A DNA stretch of 64,000 bases from Hyphomicrobium_A sp963782555 (GTDB lineage: Bacteria > Pseudomonadota > Alphaproteobacteria > Rhizobiales > Hyphomicrobiaceae): the NCBI GenBank assembly GCA_963782555.1, contig CAWAKB010000005.1, positions 1,054,001 through 1,118,000 on the forward strand, read 5' to 3'. Position numbers and translations under genes: made by a program. The first letter of the stretch is position 1, and each line of letters opens with the position of its first letter. The notes under the pieces were generated by a model, which had not been told where the DNA came from, made no database searches, and saw only the letters and a program-made list of their open reading frames with translations. Shown here piece after piece: positions 44,160 through 55,719 of this stretch.

Positions 44160-44761
44160 CTACTTCTTCTTCTCTTCGCCTTCGGAGGGCAGTCCGTGCT
44201 TGGGAACCGGCATGTCGACGCCGGGAAACAGCGCCTTGAAGAAAACGGGAAAGCCGTGCTTGTCGACGAGCTCCTTGAAGGCCTTAGCCCGCGCGGGCGG
44301 CACCTTGTAGGTCGCAAATGCCGTTGCGATGCGCTTGCCCATGGTCTGGGCCAGAAGCTGCGGCGTCGGTGCGCCCATCTTTTTCAAGGTCTCGGGCGGA
44401 ATGCGCGAGTAGATGAGCGCGAGAACCTGCGTCTCCAGATAGTCCTGCGTGATGCAGGCCTCGAACCCCTTGGTGTAGTTGGTATTGAGCGACTGCGTCT
44501 TGTAGCAGGCGTCGATGAACGCGAAGGTGCGCGTGGCACCCTGCCGGCGCTGCATTTCGGCGAGCCGGGTCGCCGCCTCCTTGATGTTGGCCACCTGGTC
44601 CCAGTCGGGCTTGTCGGGCGCGGCCCGCGCAATGCCGGCTGCGAGCAGGACGGGGATAGCCAGCAGCAGCAGCAGTGCGAGGCGCGCGCGCGCGCCGCCG
44701 TGCCGAGCCCTGCGCGAGGCGCATCCTGGCCGCATTCGAGCGTGCCCGTCCCGCATGTCCA

Positions 44762-44762
<1 letters not shown>
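44160..44762 (-). CDS. Unknown exported protein inserted between ilvB and ilvN
   Basis: 200 residues. The ATG at 44762 overlaps the ilvB TAA (TAATG). An Arg-rich start precedes a strong hydrophobic signal (LALLLLLAIPVLLAAGIARA), so the product is periplasmic or membrane-anchored. The mature part is helical with two cysteines (FIDACYKTQ, FEACITQDYLETQVLALIYS) and a Lys/Glu-rich end (PSEGEEKKK). Its tight coupling to ilvB and ilvN means it is made with acetolactate synthase, yet that enzyme is cytoplasmic; the link may only be transcriptional. Confidence 0.7.
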
Positions 44763-46528
<1,766 letters not shown>

Positions 46529-46652
46529 CGCCCACTCCACACAACAAGGCCGCCGAAGGCGCGCGGGACAGGGATGCGACCATACCCTCGCGCGCGTCAG
46601 GCGGCGCTTTTCTTGGCCGGCAAACTAGGCCCGGCAAAGTGGCGGGTCAATG

Positions 46653-47582
46653 CTAACGCTCGAGAAAAGATACAAAATTATCGCCGTTGCTTTCCATTTC
46701 TTTCTCAGAAACCAACTTCCACGACATCATATTGCCGCGGGCCCACGTCAGCTGCCGTTTGGTGTATTGCCGCGTCTCCGTCTGCGCCGCCGCCACCGCC
46801 GCCTCAAGTTGCAGCGACCCTGAAAGATGCGCGACGAGCGGACCGACGCCCAGCGCGCTCATGATCGGCAATGCCGGATCGAGCCGCAGGCTTGCCAGGT
46901 GCCGCACCTCCTCCAGCGCGCCGGCGGCCATCATCCCCTCAAAGCGCGCGTCGATGCGCCGGCTGAGCTCGGCCCGATTGGGCGCCACCACGATGCGCAC
47001 CGTCTCGTCCGCGCCGAGCACCGGCGCACGCGGGCGTTGCTGCCACTCGGAGAGCGAAACGCCCGAGGCGTCGAGAACCTCCAGCGCGCGCACGATCCGC
47101 TGCGTATCGCCAGGCGCGAGGCGCTCGGCCATTACCGGATCGCGGCGCGCAAGGACGGCGTGCAGTGCGGGCGCCTCGGTCTTGGCGGCCTCGCTGCGCC
47201 AGTGCGCGCGGATATCGTCCGGCACCTCCGGCATGGGCGACAGCCCTTCGATGAGCGCCTTGAAGTAGAGGCCGGTGCCGCCGACGATGATCGGTCTCAG
47301 GCCTTTCTGGCGCGCCTCCTTGAGAACGCGCGCGGCATCGGCGGCATAGCGCCCGGCCGAGTAGGCCTCGCTTCCCGCAGCGAACCCGTAGAGCGCATGC
47401 GGGGCGCGTGCCTCGTCCTCTGGGCCGGGCCGCGCGGTGAGGATGCGCAGCTCGCGATAGACCTGCATGGAATTGGCGTTGATGACGATGCCGCCCAGCC
47501 GTTCGGCTAGGCTTAGCGCCAGGCCGGATTTGCCGCCCGCCGTCGGTCCTGCGATAAGAATGGCGCGTGTCAATCGTCTCAC
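46653..47582 (-). CDS. miaA: tRNA dimethylallyltransferase
   Basis: 309 residues, initiated at GTG 47582. P-loop ILIAGPTAGGKSGLALSLAE; DSMQ-type segment is here NANSMQVYRELRILTARPGP; VGGTGLYFKALIEGLSPMPE; and QTETRQYTKRQLTWARG near the C-terminus (RQYxKRQxTWxR). The usual 'D' in DSxQ appears as N, worth a check. It adds the isopentenyl group to A37 of tRNAs reading UNN codons. It is divergent from the gene at 47612 with only 29 bases between. Confidence 0.93.
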   Translation of the reverse strand: MRRLTRAILIAGPTAGGKSGLALSLAERLGGIVINANSMQVYRELRILTARPGPEDEARAPHALYGFAAGSEAYSAGRYAADAARVLKEARQKGLRPIIVGGTGLYFKALIEGLSPMPEVPDDIRAHWRSEAAKTEAPALHAVLARRDPVMAERLAPGDTQRIVRALEVLDASGVSLSEWQQRPRAPVLGADETVRIVVAPNRAELSRRIDARFEGMMAAGALEEVRHLASLRLDPALPIMSALGVGPLVAHLSGSLQLEAAVAAAQTETRQYTKRQLTWARGNMMSWKLVSEKEMESNGDNFVSFLER

Positions 47583-47611
47583 CGGGAAGAAGCCGCACTA
47601 TATCTAAGGAT

Positions 47612-48250
47612 ATGCCACGCCCTCCCCTAGCCTCAACGCAGCCCGATTGGGCTTCCTTAACCGCCGATCCCGGGCGGCAGTGGATCTTCGGCTACGGCTC
47701 GCTTGCCCATGTCGAGAGCCTCAAGGGCCTTTTTGCGCGCCATCGCCGCGCGCTCGGCACCCACGGCTACGGCGCGCTTGTCGGCTTTCAGCACACCTGG
47801 AGCGTGGCGATGGACAACAGCGCGACGCTGCCGCGCTACAAATACTATCTCGATGCCAAGACGGGTGCGCGCCCCGATGTCTTCGTCGCCTTCGCCAACA
47901 TCGAGACGGGAGAGGACCGCGTCTCCGGCATCCTTTTTCAGGCCGACGACGGCATGCTCGAGGTCTTGGATGCGCGCGAGCGCAACTACCTGCGCACCGA
48001 CGTCACCGCTCACCTCTGCGAGCCCGTCGCAGGACCCGTGTGGACCTATGTCGGGAGCCCGGAGGCGAACGCGCGGTTCCACCACGGCCTCAAAACCGAC
48101 GCGCTCGTCATCGACAAGGCCTATGCGCAGGCCATCCAATCCGCTTTCGCGCACGCAGGCCTGCCCTATACAGCGCCGCTCCCTCGCAATGTGCCGCTCG
48201 TCGAGCTGACTTCGCGTCGACACCTGACGCGCGTGATGAAACCTCAGTAG
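47612..48250 (+). CDS. Gamma-glutamylcyclotransferase-family protein
   Basis: 212 residues from the ATG at 47612 with AGGA upstream. The fold marker WIFGYGSLAHVESLKGLF is the YGSL substrate loop of the GGCT/AIG2 superfamily; VSGILFQADDGMLEVLDARE carries the conserved catalytic Glu region (LDARERNYLR). These enzymes release 5-oxoproline from gamma-glutamyl compounds. In a genome that makes gamma-glutamylmethylamide a link is tempting but unproven. Its 3' end overlaps the convergent porin pseudogene by 7 bases. Confidence 0.8.
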   Translation: MPRPPLASTQPDWASLTADPGRQWIFGYGSLAHVESLKGLFARHRRALGTHGYGALVGFQHTWSVAMDNSATLPRYKYYLDAKTGARPDVFVAFANIETGEDRVSGILFQADDGMLEVLDARERNYLRTDVTAHLCEPVAGPVWTYVGSPEANARFHHGLKTDALVIDKAYAQAIQSAFAHAGLPYTAPLPRNVPLVELTSRRHLTRVMKPQ

Positions 48251-49663
48251 TTGATCGTCGTGCGCAGGCCCAAGACCGCCGCGTTGGGAACCGCCTTCGC
48301 AGGGTCGTTGGGATCGGGCACGTGTCCGCCCGGATTCCAGAAGTATTGAAAATCCGGCTGCACGATCAACCCCGGCACGATCTGCGCTGAATAGCTCACC
48401 TCGAAAAGGGCTTCGTAGCTGGCAACGATCGGGCGCTGATGGGCTTTCTGCAGATTGCTGATATCGGGCGAAATGGCGGTATAGGTAATGCCGAGCGCAA
48501 GCACATCATCCGGGCGCGAAGTCCTGAAGGCCAGCAAACGTCATGCCCGCTTCCCAATAGATGTTGACAGGGTTGAGATCTGGCGCGCCGATCACGCGAC
48601 CGAAGACGGAGATGCCTCTCGGGTCGCCTCCTCCCGGCAATCGGTAGATCATTTGATCGAGGACACCGTAGAGCCCGAAGTCACCATCTGTCGCGAGTTG
48701 GGTCTCCCTCGCGAAGCTGACATGCACACCACCCGTGATGATGTGCTGAAACGCATACCTGCCAAAGTTGCGATAGCCGCCGAGCTTGATCGTCCCGGCA
48801 AGCTTGCCTGGCTCCTGATTGAAGCTGTAGGCGCCCTCGGCCATCAGCAGAGGCGGCGCATCGATGGGAAAGAGCAGACCGTTCGGATTGCACACCTGCG
48901 GGTCCTGCTCGGGCGGGCAATCACCCGCGGGCTTGCCGTTGAAGACGCCGATGAGGGCGCCGAGCCGGTCGCTCGGATTGAAGGCGACGCGCACGCCCGG
49001 CGTCGCCAACGGATAAGCCGGGCCGCTTTGCGGCATGTTCACGGTGGCGATCGAGGGCCAGCCCCAGGTGCCGTTGAGCAAGGCCTGCCCGCCCTTGCTG
49101 AACATGAACTCAGAATCGGCCGCGAGCTCACCGAAGCGGATCGACACCCTGTCATTCCACAGCTTCTGCTCCAGCCATAGCTCGAACAGGCGCGTTGAAG
49201 GGTTTGCCTCGATGAAGCTCACCGGCATCAGCACGCCGAGATCCGCTGCCGAGATGCTGTCTCCGTGGATCTGGTAGCCATTGGCGAAGAAGCTCAAGCC
49301 CGCCCAGCCGATCCCCTTTTCCAGGTCCGCCTGCACAGCGAGCTCGAGCCGCCCGTCGTAAAACGCGCCTTGGCGATAGCCGCCGGTCGGATTGGCGAGC
49401 ACCTCGCCGATGTAGTTGACGGCAAAGGTGACGCCTCTCTTGGCGAGCGCCGAGCGCACGCCGCCAGGATCCGCGAGCGCGCGCGGCAGGCTGGTGCCGA
49501 TCGACGGCTCGGGCAAACCGGGGATGCGGCCGCCTTCCGGATTGCTCGTTTGCGCCAGGGCCGGGGTCACCGCCATGGCCGCAGCCATCGCAACCGTCGC
49601 CCGCAGTCGCCATCGCGGCCGCCAGAGGGCCCGAGCCATGCCTGCAAATCCGCTTCGCCGCAC
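48244..49663 (-). pseudogene. OprB-type carbohydrate-selective porin with a frameshift near the 3' end
   Basis: Signal peptide (AMAAAMAVTPALAQ) and 16-strand porin of the OprB family, paralogous to the gene at 49780: IGEVLANPTGGYRQGAFYDG, LSFFANGYQIHGDSIS, YPLATPGVRVAFNPSD. The frame fails after YWEAGMTFAGLQ: it reads DFAPG-stop, while the sister's SRPDDVLGIG equivalent (TSRPDDVLALGITYTAIS) continues one frame over and runs to the expected end VLGLRTTINY. One extra C/G pair at about 48523-48524 explains it. Either a broken gene or a base error; the C-terminal Tyr that normally targets porins to the outer membrane is preserved in the shifted frame. Confidence 0.82.
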
Positions 49664-49779
49664 GCATACGGGGTTGTCCTCAAGGCGCGCTCGAAACCGC
49701 CGAATCGAGCGGCATGCCTCCTACTATCGCAGGATTAGAGGACTGCCCAAGAGCGGGAGGCGCGCGCTGCGGCGCCGGC

Positions 49780-51147
49780 TCAGTAGTTGATCGTGGAGCG
49801 TATCCCGAACACCGCTGCGTCCTTCACCGGCGGACTGCTGGGATTGCTGTCATCCAAGGGAACATGCCCGCCCGGATTCCAGAAGTACTGGACGTCGGGC
49901 TGGATGGTGAAGCCCGGTACGACCTGAGCGGTGTAGCTCACCTCGAGCAGCCCCTCGTAATCGAGGATGACCTCTTGGGTCGGGTTGTCTTTGATCTGCC
50001 TGGCGCTGGCATCATTCGAGATCCCCGTGTGGGCATAGCCGATGCCGAGCACGTCGTCGGGACGCGAGGCAATGAGGCCGCTGAAGGTCAAGCCCGCCTC
50101 CCAGTACATGTCGACGAAGCTGCGGTCCTCCGGCGCCCCGATCACACGCCCGAAGAACGAGATGCCCTTGCCCTCGCCGAGCTTGTAGATCATCTGGTCG
50201 AGGATGGCGTAGAGCCCGTAGTTGCCGTCGGTGATCACCGCGTCGTCTAGCAGATGCGGGAAGTCGCCCTCCTGGTGCCAGCCGCCGAGCTTGACCGTGC
50301 CGGGCAGGCCCCCGACGCTGTACCTGTAGCTGCCCTCGTACATCATCAGCACCGGATCGGAGATGCGGAAGCTAAGTCCGGCATCGTTGCACACCTGCGG
50401 ATCGTCGCTGGCGCAGGTGCCGGCCGGATCGCCGTTGAAGACCGCGGCCATGAGGGTCAGCTGGTCGTTCGGCATGAAGGCGACGCGCACGCCCGGCGTC
50501 GCCAGGGGATAGGCGGGGCCGCCGTTCGGCAGGTTCGCCGCAGTGATCGACGGCCAGCCCCAGGTGCCGTTGATGAAGGCGCCGCCCCCGTCGGAGAGAA
50601 TGAACTCGGAGTCGGCCGCGATCTGTCCGAAGCGGATCGAAAGCTTGTCGTCGAGCAGCCGTTGCTCGAACCACATCTCGAAGAGCCGCGACGCCGGCGT
50701 CGCCTCGATGAAGCTCACCGGCATCACCGCCCCGAGGCTTTCTCCCGATATGCTCTGCCCGTGGATCTGGTAGCCGTTGGCAAAGAAGCTCAAGCCCTTC
50801 CACCCGAGCATCTTCTCCAGGTCCGTCGATACGGCCACCTCGAGGCGCCCATCGTAGTAGGTGGCGCGCTTGACGCCGCCGCTCGCGTTCCCGAGCACCT
50901 CGCCGATGTAGTTGATGCCGAAGGTGATGCCCTGCTTGGCCAAGGCGGAGCGGACGCCGCCGGGGTCGGCGAGCTCGGGCGGCAGGCTCGTGCCTATGGA
51001 CGGCTCGGGGAGACCGCTGTCCTGCGCGCTCGCCGGAGCGGCGGCACCCGCCGCAGCCATGGCCGCCAACCCGTATAAAACGCCTTCCCACCGGCAAATG
51101 CCCTGGCCGAATACCTGCCCCGCACGCATACGCGCTACGCACACCAT
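49780..51147 (-). CDS. OprB-family carbohydrate-selective porin
   Basis: 455 residues, start ATG 51147 (GGGG upstream); ATG 51129 is an alternative that shortens the signal region. Signal peptide ends near AAPASAQD. Porin features: GVRSALAKQGITFGINYIGE, YDGRLEVAVSTDLEKMLG, NGTWGWPSITAANLPNGG, PDVQYFWNPGGHVP and the terminal aromatic Tyr (FGIRSTINY). OprB porins let sugars and small organics across the outer membrane. The neighbouring paralogue at 48244 lies downstream on the same strand, a tandem pair. Confidence 0.9.
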   Translation of the reverse strand: MVCVARMRAGQVFGQGICRWEGVLYGLAAMAAAGAAAPASAQDSGLPEPSIGTSLPPELADPGGVRSALAKQGITFGINYIGEVLGNASGGVKRATYYDGRLEVAVSTDLEKMLGWKGLSFFANGYQIHGQSISGESLGAVMPVSFIEATPASRLFEMWFEQRLLDDKLSIRFGQIAADSEFILSDGGGAFINGTWGWPSITAANLPNGGPAYPLATPGVRVAFMPNDQLTLMAAVFNGDPAGTCASDDPQVCNDAGLSFRISDPVLMMYEGSYRYSVGGLPGTVKLGGWHQEGDFPHLLDDAVITDGNYGLYAILDQMIYKLGEGKGISFFGRVIGAPEDRSFVDMYWEAGLTFSGLIASRPDDVLGIGYAHTGISNDASARQIKDNPTQEVILDYEGLLEVSYTAQVVPGFTIQPDVQYFWNPGGHVPLDDSNPSSPPVKDAAVFGIRSTINY

Positions 51148-51425
51148 TACGCGACCCCACTTACTTTACGCGAAAACTCCACTTTCCATTTCTATACAAT
51201 GGAAGTCAGATTTCAAGGCAAGCGAGCATCTAATCCAGCTCAGCGGGAATCCGCGCTTTGCAGCCGGGTATGACCGGTGGGGCACGCTGGGCCCGATGAA
51301 ACGGCGCGAGTTGTCGCATCGCCGTTTGACCACCGGGCTTGTCGGCGTGCGCCGGACTCGCTAGCCATGGAATTATTCCAAAGAAGGGCGCTTGCTGCAG
51401 GCGCCCGCAGACGACGGAGGTGCAC

Positions 51426-51668
51426 ATGGCAGACGAGGCGGTCGTCGCCCAAAAAGGCCCCTACCAGGTCGAGCTCGCCGAGGGAAAGCCCTACTTCTAT
51501 TGTCGCTGCGGTCGCTCGCAGAGCCAACCGTTCTGCGACGGCTCCCACAAGGACACCGGGATCGAGCCCTTGCGCTTCGTCGTGGATCATAGCGGCACCT
51601 TCAACATCTGCGGCTGCAAGACGACCGACGACGAGCCATTCTGCGACGGCTCCCACCTCCTGCTATAG
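51426..51668 (+). CDS. CDGSH iron-sulfur domain protein
   Basis: 80 residues from the ATG at 51426 with GGAGG upstream. Two CDGSH-type [2Fe-2S] motifs are complete: CRCGRSQSQPFCDGSH and CGCKTTDDEPFCDGSH (C-x-C ... C-x2-GSH). Double-CDGSH proteins of this size are cytoplasmic redox or cluster-handling proteins. It lies 38 bases ahead of livH on the same strand but a functional link is not evident. Confidence 0.92.
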   Translation: MADEAVVAQKGPYQVELAEGKPYFYCRCGRSQSQPFCDGSHKDTGIEPLRFVVDHSGTFNICGCKTTDDEPFCDGSHLLL

Positions 51669-51706
51669 TCGCAAGCTCGGAGCGCGCATCGGGGGGACCG
51701 GGCAGA

Positions 51707-52621
51707 ATGGAATACTTCGTCCAGCAGCTGATCAACGGCCTCACCCTCGGCTCGATCTACGGCCTCATCGCCATTGGCTATACGATGGTGTTCGGCATCA
51801 TCGGCATGGTGAACTTCGCGCATGGCGACGTTTTCATGGTGTCGGCTTTCATCGCCCTCATCCTGTTCCTGCTGCTGTCGCAAGTGCTGGGCGGCTTCGC
51901 GATCGGGATCGCCCTGCTGCTCGTGCTCATCTTGGGGATGGCGCTGACCGCGCTGTGGAACTGGGTGATCGAGCGCGTCGCCTATCGTCCGCTGGCGGGC
52001 TCGTTCCGCCTCGCCCCCCTCATCTCCGCCATCGGCATGTCGATTTTTTTGTCGAATTTCGTGCAGGTGGTGCAGGGTCCGCGCAACAAGCCGGCGCCGC
52101 CCATGCTGAACCAGGTGTTCACGCTGCCTATCGGCAACGGCAACGTCACCTTATCGATGAAGCAGATCCTCATCTTCGCGCTGACGGCAGTGCTGCTCCT
52201 TGCCTTCTGGGCCGTGGTGCAGAAGACGCGGCTGGGACGCGCGCAACGCGCCTGTGAGCAGGACCGCAAGATGGCGGCGCTGATCGGCATCAACGTCAAC
52301 CAGACGGTGTCGATGACGTTCGTGATCGGCGGGGCGCTCGCCGCCGTCGCCGGCCTCATGTTCATGATCTACTACGGCGTGGTCAGCTTCACCGACGGCT
52401 TCACGCCGGGCATCAAGGCCTTCACCGCCGCGGTGCTGGGCGGCATCGGGTCGCTGCCGGGCGCTGTGCTCGGCGGGATCTTGATCGGCCTCATCGAGAC
52501 CTTCTGGTCGGCCTACTTTTCCATCGACTACAAGGACGTGGCCGCCTTCTCCGTCCTCGCCATCACGCTGATCTTCATGCCCTCCGGCATCCTCGGCAGA
52601 CCTGACGTCGAGAAGGTTTGA
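51707..52621 (+). CDS. livH: Branched-chain amino acid ABC transporter permease LivH
   Basis: 304 residues, about eight membrane spans. Hallmarks: QQLINGLTLGSIYGLIAIGY at the start, GMVNFAHGDVFMVSAF, and the EAA-like loop region GRAQRACEQDRKMAALIGIN. AVLGGIGSLPGAVLGGILIG is the conserved C-terminal segment. First of livHMGF. The operon may serve amides, short amines or amino acids; the substrate is not readable from the permease. Confidence 0.95.
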   Translation: MEYFVQQLINGLTLGSIYGLIAIGYTMVFGIIGMVNFAHGDVFMVSAFIALILFLLLSQVLGGFAIGIALLLVLILGMALTALWNWVIERVAYRPLAGSFRLAPLISAIGMSIFLSNFVQVVQGPRNKPAPPMLNQVFTLPIGNGNVTLSMKQILIFALTAVLLLAFWAVVQKTRLGRAQRACEQDRKMAALIGINVNQTVSMTFVIGGALAAVAGLMFMIYYGVVSFTDGFTPGIKAFTAAVLGGIGSLPGAVLGGILIGLIETFWSAYFSIDYKDVAAFSVLAITLIFMPSGILGRPDVEKV

Positions 52622-52626
52622 GAACC

Positions 52627-54030
52627 ATGGGCGCCGGCAGCAAGGGCGCGCTGCCGCCCCAAGCGGTTTCGATGCGGGAGCTGGTGAAGGACGCAGGCGT
52701 GTGGGCGCTGGTCACGCTCGGCCTGTGCTTTCCGATTATCCTGTTCCGCACCGAGCGGGACTATTCCAACCGGCTCATCCTCGAGGCGCGTCCCTGGCTT
52801 GTGGCCGCGCTGGTGCTCTCAGTCTTCATCGGCCGGCTGTTGTGGCGGCTGGCGCGGCACCCGAAGTACGCCAAGACGCTGCCCTTCCCGCGGCTCGACT
52901 TCTCCGCCGATCACAAGCGCTGGCTGCCGCGCGGCGGGCTCGGCGTGCTGCTCATCTTTCCGTTTGCGGCGCTGGCGCTCACCGGGCCTTCGGGCGCCAT
53001 CAAATGGGTCGATAATTTCGGCGTGCAGATCCTGATCTACGTGATGCTCGCCTGGGGCCTCAATATCGTGGTCGGTCTCGCCGGGCTCCTCGATCTGGGC
53101 TACGTCGCCTTCTATGCGGTTGGGGCCTACACCTACGCCATCCTTGCCACCTACGTGATCCCGGCGACGGTGCCGGTGCTGGGCCCGTGGGCCTTCTGGA
53201 TCTGCCTGCCGATTGCCGGCATGCTCGCGGCGCTGTGGGGCGTCATCCTCGGCTTTCCCGTCTTGCGCCTGCGCGGCGACTATCTCGCCATCGTCACGCT
53301 CGCCTTCGGCGAGATCATCCGGCTCGTGCTCATCAACTGGGTGGCGCTGACCAACGGCTACGCCGGCATCCAGACCCCGCGCATCACCTTCTTCGGCCTC
53401 CCCTTCACCACGCGCGGGAGCGAGACGACGTTCGGCCAAGTCTTCGGGCTGCCGGGCAGCCCCACCGTGCATCGCTCCATCTTCCTCTACTACGTGATCT
53501 TGGGGCTCGCCCTTCTCGTCGCCTTCGTCACCCAGCGCATGCGCCGTCTGCCGGTGGGGCGCGCCTGGGAGGCCTTGCGCGAGGACGAGATCGCCTGCCG
53601 GGCGCTTGGCATCAACACCGTCAACACCAAGCTCACCGCGTTCGCCATGGGCGCTCTGTTCGGCGGGCTTGCCGGCGCGTTCTTCGGCGCCCGCCAGGGC
53701 TTCATCAATCCGCGCTCGTTCGAGTTTCTGGAATTGGCAACGATCCTCGCCATCGTGGTGCTGGGCGGCATGGGCTCCCTCGTCGGCGTCGCCGTGGCCG
53801 CCGTGGCCATCATCGGCGGCATCGAGCTTTTGCGCGAGCTCGACTGGCTGAAATCCATCTTCGGCGAGAGCTTCGATCCCGCCCAGTACCGGATGCTGAT
53901 CTTCGGCTTCGCCATGGTGCTGATGATGGCCTGGCGCCCGCGCGGGCTCATCGCCTCGCGCCAGCCTTCGATCGTGCTCAATGAGGCCAAGGCCGTCTCA
54001 GGCGATCACGTCAAGGAGGGGCACGGCTGA
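52627..54030 (+). CDS. livM: Branched-chain amino acid ABC transporter permease LivM
   Basis: 467 residues from the ATG at 52627; a TTG at 52618 is in frame but has its ribosome site too close. A long N-terminal extension (about 130 residues with two spans) precedes the normal LivM core: YVMLAWGLNIVVGLAGLLDL, GYVAFYAVGAYTYAIL, FPVLRLRGDYLAIVTLAFGE, GRAWEALREDEIACRALGIN. The extension is typical of alphaproteobacterial LivM. The stop overlaps the livG start in TGATG. Confidence 0.93.
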   Translation: MGAGSKGALPPQAVSMRELVKDAGVWALVTLGLCFPIILFRTERDYSNRLILEARPWLVAALVLSVFIGRLLWRLARHPKYAKTLPFPRLDFSADHKRWLPRGGLGVLLIFPFAALALTGPSGAIKWVDNFGVQILIYVMLAWGLNIVVGLAGLLDLGYVAFYAVGAYTYAILATYVIPATVPVLGPWAFWICLPIAGMLAALWGVILGFPVLRLRGDYLAIVTLAFGEIIRLVLINWVALTNGYAGIQTPRITFFGLPFTTRGSETTFGQVFGLPGSPTVHRSIFLYYVILGLALLVAFVTQRMRRLPVGRAWEALREDEIACRALGINTVNTKLTAFAMGALFGGLAGAFFGARQGFINPRSFEFLELATILAIVVLGGMGSLVGVAVAAVAIIGGIELLRELDWLKSIFGESFDPAQYRMLIFGFAMVLMMAWRPRGLIASRQPSIVLNEAKAVSGDHVKEGHG

Positions 54031-54947
54031 TGCGCTGGCTCAGCGAGCCGCTCCTCGTCGTCGAAGGATTGACCATGCGCTTCGGCGGCCTCGTGGCCGT
54101 GCGCGATCTTTCGTTCCAGGCCGGCCGCGGCGACATCACGGCGCTGATCGGCCCCAACGGCGCCGGCAAGACTACGGTCTTCAACTGCATCACCGGATTC
54201 TACAAGCCCACGAGCGGGCTCATCGCGCTCGCCAGCACCGGTGCCGTCGACCCGGATGCCGTCGCCACCCTGGCGGCGTCGAGCAAGCGCTACCGGCACG
54301 ACAACGCGCGCGACGGCGACGGGCTCTTCCTCTTGGAGCGCATGCCCGACCACGAGATCGCGCACAAGGCGCGCGTTGCCCGCACCTTCCAGAACATCCG
54401 CCTGTTTGCCGGCATGACCGTCTTGGAGAACCTCATCGTCGCCCAGCACAATCGGCTGATGCACGCCTCTGGCTGGTCGCTTCTGGGCCTTTTTGGCGCG
54501 CCGAGCTACGTTGCGGCCGAGCGCGCGGCAGTTGAGCGCGCCAAGTATTGGCTCGACCAGATCGGGCTCACCGACCGCGCCGACGATGCCGCCGGCTCGC
54601 TGCCCTACGGCGACCAGCGCCGGCTCGAGATCGTGCGCGCCATGTGCACCGAGCCGGTGCTCCTGTGCCTCGACGAGCCGGCAGCCGGCCTGAACCCCAA
54701 GGAGAGCGCCGCGCTCAACCAGCTTCTGCTTTCGATCCGCGACAACCACGCCACGTCGCTGCTGCTGATCGAGCACGACATGACCGTCGTCATGGAGATC
54801 TCCGACCACATCATCGTCTTGGAATACGGCTTGCGCATCTCTGACGGGACGCCCGAGAGCGTCCGGAACGACCCTAAGGTCATCGCCGCCTACCTGGGCG
54901 TGGAGGATGACGAGGTGGCGCAAGCCGAAGCGGAGGTCGGCGCATGA
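54030..54947 (+). CDS. livG: Branched-chain amino acid ABC transporter ATPase LivG
   Basis: 305 residues. Walker A GPNGAGKTT, signature region LPYGDQRRLEIVRAMCTEPV, Walker B LLCLDEPAAGLNPKE, His-loop IEHDMTVVMEISDH. Between the Walker A and the ARTFQNIRLFAGMTVLENL segment there is an insertion of roughly 35 residues (ASTGAVDPDAVATLAASSKR onward) longer than in enterobacterial LivG. TGATG and ATGA overlaps tie it to livM and livF. Confidence 0.94.
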   Translation: MRWLSEPLLVVEGLTMRFGGLVAVRDLSFQAGRGDITALIGPNGAGKTTVFNCITGFYKPTSGLIALASTGAVDPDAVATLAASSKRYRHDNARDGDGLFLLERMPDHEIAHKARVARTFQNIRLFAGMTVLENLIVAQHNRLMHASGWSLLGLFGAPSYVAAERAAVERAKYWLDQIGLTDRADDAAGSLPYGDQRRLEIVRAMCTEPVLLCLDEPAAGLNPKESAALNQLLLSIRDNHATSLLLIEHDMTVVMEISDHIIVLEYGLRISDGTPESVRNDPKVIAAYLGVEDDEVAQAEAEVGA

Positions 54948-55669
54948 GGGAGCCGCTCTTGGAGCTTGCGGGTGTGACCACCTGCTACGGCAACATCGTG
55001 GCACTGCGCGGGGTCGACGTCGTCGTGCCCGAGGGCGAGATCGTGACGCTCATCGGCGCCAACGGCGCCGGCAAGACCACGCTCATGATGACCATCTTCG
55101 GCAACCCGCGCGCCCGCGAAGGCCGCATCGTGTTCGACGGCCGCGAGATCACCGGCCTGCCCACGCACGAGATCGCCCGGCTCGGCATCGCCCAGTCGCC
55201 GGAGGGACGACGCATCTTTGCGCGCATGACGGTCGAGGAGAACCTGCGGGTCGGCGCCGAGTTCGCCGGCAACGCCGACTACGACGAGGAGTTCGCCCAC
55301 GTTGCGCAGATCTTTCCCCGCTTGAAGGAGCGGCTTTCCCAGCGCGGCGGCACGCTGTCGGGCGGCGAGCAGCAAATGCTCGCCATCGCGCGCGCGTTGA
55401 TGAGCCGGCCCAAGCTTCTGCTGCTCGATGAGCCGTCGCTCGGCTTGGCGCCGCTCGTCGTCAAGCAGATCTTCCAGGTCATCGCCGATCTCAACAGACG
55501 TGAGGGGCTCACCGTGTTCCTGGTCGAGCAGAATGCGTTTCACGCGCTGCGGCTCGCGCACCGGGCCTACGTCATGGTCAACGGCGCCATCACGCTCTCA
55601 GGGACGGGTAAGGAGCTGCTCGCGAGCCCGGAGGTTCGCGCCGCCTATCTCGAGGGCGGGCGCCGCTAG
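54944..55669 (+). CDS. livF: Branched-chain amino acid ABC transporter ATPase LivF
   Basis: 241 residues. Walker A GANGAGKTTLMM, signature LSGGEQQMLAIARALM, Walker B LLLLDEPSLGLAPLVV, His-loop VEQNAFHALRLAHR. The last 33 codons (from 55571, VMVNGAITLSGTGKELL onward) are repeated at 58922-59020 in a diverged form. Downstream, instead of the usual DUF gene and binding protein, lies a 3.2-kb manganese cassette. Confidence 0.94.
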   Translation: MREPLLELAGVTTCYGNIVALRGVDVVVPEGEIVTLIGANGAGKTTLMMTIFGNPRAREGRIVFDGREITGLPTHEIARLGIAQSPEGRRIFARMTVEENLRVGAEFAGNADYDEEFAHVAQIFPRLKERLSQRGGTLSGGEQQMLAIARALMSRPKLLLLDEPSLGLAPLVVKQIFQVIADLNRREGLTVFLVEQNAFHALRLAHRAYVMVNGAITLSGTGKELLASPEVRAAYLEGGRR

Positions 55670-55719
55670 GGGTCTTCCCCGAGAGGCGCGCAGGGGCCCG
55701 CATCGACCTCCGGGCGTCT

